Source of the DNA: CAZGSV01 sp964528605
GTDB lineage: Bacteria; Armatimonadota; Zipacnadia; CAZGSV01
Length of the DNA stretch: 8,276 nt
Assembly: GCA_964528605.1 (NCBI GenBank)
Contig: CAZGSV010000130.1
Location: forward strand, 1-8,276
Direction of reading: 5' to 3'
Part shown: positions 6,468-8,276 of the stretch, one piece after another
How the letters are laid out: each line of letters starts with the position of its first letter
Position numbering within the stretch: position 1 is the stretch's first letter
Translations under genes and position numbers: made by a program
Notes under the pieces: generated by a model
What the model was told of the DNA's origin: nothing
Seen by the model: the letters and a program-made list of their open reading frames with translations, nothing else
The model's database searches: none

Positions 6468-7097
6468 AAGCGAGCCCCTATCGAACAGCTGCGGCGCAAT
6501 CCGCGCCAGTTCCGCGAAGTCCCGCACCTCGAAGTCCGGGGCGAAATCCTCCCTATCCTCCTCGCGCGCAAACCACACCGTCCTCATGCCCGCCCCCGCC
6601 GCCGGACGCAAGTTGCGCTTCAAATCGTCAACCAGCGCACAATCCCGCGCCGCCGCCCCGGTCTTCTCCAAGAGTAACCCGTAGATGCGCGGGTCCGGCT
6701 TCCGCAGCCCAACCTCGCCGCTCACCACGATGACCTTCAACAGGTCCTCGAGTCCGTGCTTGCCCCGCAGGTAGGCCGACCATTCCTTCAGGTCGTTCGA
6801 CAGCAACGCGAGCGAGAACTCTCGCGCCAGCAATCGCGCCGTGGGCAGAAAGCCCGCGTCCAGCGTCAGCCGCGTCTCCAAGTACTCCCTTTCGATCCGC
6901 GGATGCCCGTCCCCCAGCCCGACCTTCTCCCAGAACTCGCGCGACGACATCTCGCCTAGGCTCGCGCGCAGGTACAAGTCGTTGATCCTCTCGCGCGACA
7001 CCGCCACCCGCTCCTGAATGTACGGCGCCAGCAGGTCGTTGGTGTCGTCCCCGACCTCAAAGATAACTCCCATGGCATCGAAGACTATCCACTTCAT
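6465..7097 (-). CDS. HAD-superfamily hydrolase (subfamily IA), first gene of the HAD-HAD-DUF169 operon
   Basis: A 210-residue HAD-like hydrolase, paralogous in fold but not closely similar to its downstream neighbour. From ATG 7097 the motifs are WIVFDAMGVIF (nucleophile Asp7), ALLSND (Ser100), GLRKPDPRIY (Lys133) and ALVDDLKRN (Asp157/Asp158). The second Asp of the DxD motif is replaced by Met9, so general acid-base catalysis differs from classical phosphatases. The cap (about residues 15-85) is helical. The substrate is unknown. Two starts are possible. GTG 7106 has GAGG 7 bases upstream. ATG 7097 has AGGTG 6 bases upstream and gives the usual MKWIVFD beginning, so I prefer it. The stop overlaps the next start by one base. 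The gap before this gene is about 250 bp, so it is probably the promoter-proximal gene, although I found no convincing promoter. Confidence 0.88.
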   Translation of the reverse strand: MKWIVFDAMGVIFEVGDDTNDLLAPYIQERVAVSRERINDLYLRASLGEMSSREFWEKVGLGDGHPRIEREYLETRLTLDAGFLPTARLLAREFSLALLSNDLKEWSAYLRGKHGLEDLLKVIVVSGEVGLRKPDPRIYGLLLEKTGAAARDCALVDDLKRNLRPAAGAGMRTVWFAREEDREDFAPDFEVRDFAELARIAPQLFDRGSL

Positions 7098-7185
7098 CGC
7101 TGACACCTGAGTTCCTCAACCAAGGAACGCGCTGCAGAGACGCAGGGCGCTATCACCGGATGGGCAGTCCGCGGCCGATCGGGTT

Positions 7186-7223
7186 GTGGCGCCCCCCGCC
7201 GCTGGCGGGGTGTCGGACGCCAC
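7186..7223. repeat. REP-like imperfect palindrome in the gap before the HAD operon
   Basis: An inner hairpin pairs CCCCGCC (7194-7200) with GGCGGGG (7204-7210) around GCT. An outer stem pairs GTGGCG (7186-7191) with CGCCAC (7218-7223). About 75 bp further on, CCGTA (7296-7300) and TACGG (7313-7317) form a weaker stem containing one minus-strand CCGTAGGG. The rest of 7098-7351 shows no gene, clear promoter or terminator. Confidence 0.55.
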
Positions 7224-7351
7224 CCGTGCCGTCCATCGACATGGGTAGAGCCGCGCCCTCGCGCCCCGAGCGCGTATGTTGTGCCGGGGCGGATGCCGTA
7301 AGATGGCGTCCCTACGGTCTGCGGCCAAGGGCAGACGCGTTGCGCCCTCCG

Positions 7352-7999
7352 CTACCCAACCTTCTCCCCGCACTCCGCACAGAACTTGGCCTCGGGCGCC
7401 AACTTGGCCCCGCACTTGGCGCACTTCTCCGCCGCCTTCAACTTCGCCCCGCAGTTGGGACAGAACTTGGCGTTCGTCTGCAGCGGCTGCTCGCACTTCG
7501 GGCACGTCGCCCGTATCGTCTCCCGCCAGTTCTCCGTCGCCAGTTTCTTGTCCTCCTCCGCCATCGCCGCGTGCGCCCACACTTCCTCCACCGACCGGCT
7601 CGCCTGCGCCGCTGACATCTCCACGCCCAGGTCCGGCGCGCACTCCTTGCACAGGCCCCGCTTCGTGTTCCAGCACGCCTTGCGGCACACCCACGTCGAG
7701 CAGCGCGGGCACTGCACGAAATCGGGCTTGATCTCCTCGCGCGCCTCCTCGTAGGCCTTGTCGTGCGCCTTCTGCCAACCGGCCGAGCGCACGTGCTCGC
7801 CTACGTCCGCGGCCCGCCCGAGCACCCCGCCGAAGATGCCGCCTGCCGTCTCCAGCACGGAAGCCGCGGTGCCCGTGGCCCACGCCTTGAAAGGCGTGCG
7901 GTAGCCCGTGCCGCAGCGATCGCATTGAAACTCGAACTGGAACCCGCGCTCCGTGCTCAGGTCGTCGTAGTTCTTCACGAACTCCATCTTGTCCGCCAT
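7352..7999 (-). CDS. Multi-zinc-ribbon protein of unknown function
   Basis: A 215-residue protein with 16 cysteines arranged as eight pairs. C26/C29 are in FQCDRCGTGYRT. C97/C100, C105/C109 and C117/C120 form a central treble-clef or B-box-like cluster (QCPRC, VCRKAC, LCKEC). C166/C169, C180/C183, C193/C196 and C207/C210 form two C-terminal double-zinc-ribbon units (KFCPNCGAKL, KFCAECGEKV). Residues about 41-66 are Gly/Ala-rich (ATGTAASVLETAGGIFGGVL) and could be an amphipathic or weakly membrane-seeking helix. Such proteins probably bind about four zinc ions and mediate protein or nucleic-acid contacts; I know no defined function. The frame opens at 8035, but ATG 7999 is chosen for the GAGGAGG 8 bases upstream. 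A TAAGAT at 8034-8039 could be its -10 box, though no -35 is evident. It is probably transcribed separately from the HAD operon, 245 bp away. Confidence 0.88.
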   Translation of the reverse strand: MADKMEFVKNYDDLSTERGFQFEFQCDRCGTGYRTPFKAWATGTAASVLETAGGIFGGVLGRAADVGEHVRSAGWQKAHDKAYEEAREEIKPDFVQCPRCSTWVCRKACWNTKRGLCKECAPDLGVEMSAAQASRSVEEVWAHAAMAEEDKKLATENWRETIRATCPKCEQPLQTNAKFCPNCGAKLKAAEKCAKCGAKLAPEAKFCAECGEKVG

Positions 8000-8007
8000 C
8001 GCGCCGT

Positions 8008-8014
8008 ATCCTCC
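8008..8014 (-). promoter_or_regulatory. Strong ribosome binding site of the zinc-ribbon gene
   Basis: GAGGAGG on the minus strand ends 8 bases before ATG 7999. It decides the start in favour of MADKMEFVKN over the 12-codon-longer reading from 8035. Confidence 0.75.
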
Positions 8015-8064
8015 TCGACCAATAGCCAACCCCATCTTACCACGCCTCGCCCGCCGGTCGTAGG

Positions 8065-8086
8065 GGGCGAGGCACCTGCCTCGCCC
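8065..8086 (+). repeat. Perfect hairpin with GGGCGAGGCA arms
   Basis: GGGCGAGGCA (8065-8074) pairs exactly with TGCCTCGCCC (8077-8086) around a two-base loop. The lead CGTAGGGG begins at 8060, as in the 4696-4985 cluster. It lies just upstream of the zinc-ribbon gene's possible promoter. Confidence 0.8.
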
Positions 8087-8129
8087 AGTGCCCCGTAGGA
8101 GCCCGCCTCAGGCGGGCCGCGAGGCGGCG
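8075..8129 (+). repeat. 55-bp direct repeat, copy 1
   Basis: Identical at 55 of 55 positions to 8222-8276, offset by 147 bp. It contains the palindrome GCCCGCCTCAGGCGGGC (8101-8117), preceded by CGTAGGAG. The 15-base core CCCGCCTCAGGCGGG is also found at 4750-4764 and 4930-4944, which ties both clusters to one repeat family. Confidence 0.9.
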
Positions 8130-8143
8130 CCCTCGGGCGCCGC
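8124..8143 (+). repeat. Perfect 9-bp-stem hairpin
   Basis: GCGGCGCCC (8124-8132) and GGGCGCCGC (8135-8143) pair exactly around the loop TC. It overlaps the end of the 55-bp repeat. A weaker stem, GGGCGG (8151-8156) with CCGCCC (8167-8172), follows. Confidence 0.75.
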
Positions 8144-8221
8144 GGGGTAAGGGCGGTCCGGTGTGGCCGCCCCGGCTACGTCGCGGCACGACTCACCGCT
8201 GCCCTTCGTAGGGGACGGGCG

Positions 8222-8276
8222 CCTGCCTCGCCCAGTGCCCCGTAGGAGCCCGCCTCAGGCGGGCCGCGAGGCGGCG
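8222..8276 (+). repeat. 55-bp direct repeat, copy 2, reaching the window edge
   Basis: An exact copy of 8075-8129 that is still identical at the last base, so the true repeat is longer and the array may continue outside the window. The element in front of it (CGTAGGGG at 8207) has a left arm that no longer matches its right arm (6 of 10 positions), so its hairpin is largely broken, unlike the first copy. Confidence 0.88.

Noticed and set aside
7116..7925. A 269-residue minus-strand open frame
   Set aside because: It is an out-of-frame shadow of the zinc-ribbon gene, whose regular CxxC pairs and strong ribosome binding site show which frame is real.
4592..8276. A mobile element or defence island
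   Set aside because: No transposase, integrase, toxin-antitoxin or nuclease gene is visible, and codon use is even across the window. The repeats alone resemble non-autonomous interspersed palindromes.

Overview
The window is GC-rich bacterial DNA that looks chromosomal. It has closely packed genes, Shine-Dalgarno sites (GGAGG, GAGGAGG) and a strong preference for G or C in third codon positions. The gene content (a secreted heparinase-like lyase, an Asp-box sialidase-like protein, a beta-propeller glycosidase-like protein, DUF169, HAD hydrolases, a multi-zinc-ribbon protein) fits a polysaccharide-degrading environmental lineage such as Armatimonadota, Planctomycetota or a neighbour. That placement is inference only; no rRNA or tRNA is present.

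Layout. (1) 1-1711, minus strand: a two-gene carbohydrate unit. The sialidase-like gene (1711 to 704) comes first. Eight bases later a beta-propeller glycoside-hydrolase-like gene begins and runs off the left edge. (2) 1841-4591, plus strand: a divergently transcribed 916-residue secreted heparinase II/III-family protein. The two units share a 129-bp intergenic region. They probably serve uptake and breakdown of an acidic, sulfated or sialylated polysaccharide: the lyase is exported, while the sialidase-like protein shows no signal peptide. (3) 4592-4981: a gap between convergent genes, filled with short palindromes, including two 88/89-identical copies of an 89-bp unit exactly 180 bp apart. 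(4) 4982-7097, minus strand: a compact operon of two HAD hydrolases (joined by a TGATG stop/start overlap) and a DUF169 protein. (5) 7098-7351: a short gap with REP-like hairpins. (6) 7352-7999, minus strand: a 215-residue protein with eight Cys pairs, probably zinc-binding. (7) 8000-8276: a second palindrome cluster with an exact 55-bp direct repeat that reaches the window edge.

No phage, transposase, CRISPR, toxin-antitoxin or defence genes are visible. The enzymes belong to recognisable families. The least explained part is the palindrome clusters. Their units share a GTAGGGG lead on the same strand, but their cores differ while keeping base-pairing, as a family of hairpin-forming interspersed elements would.
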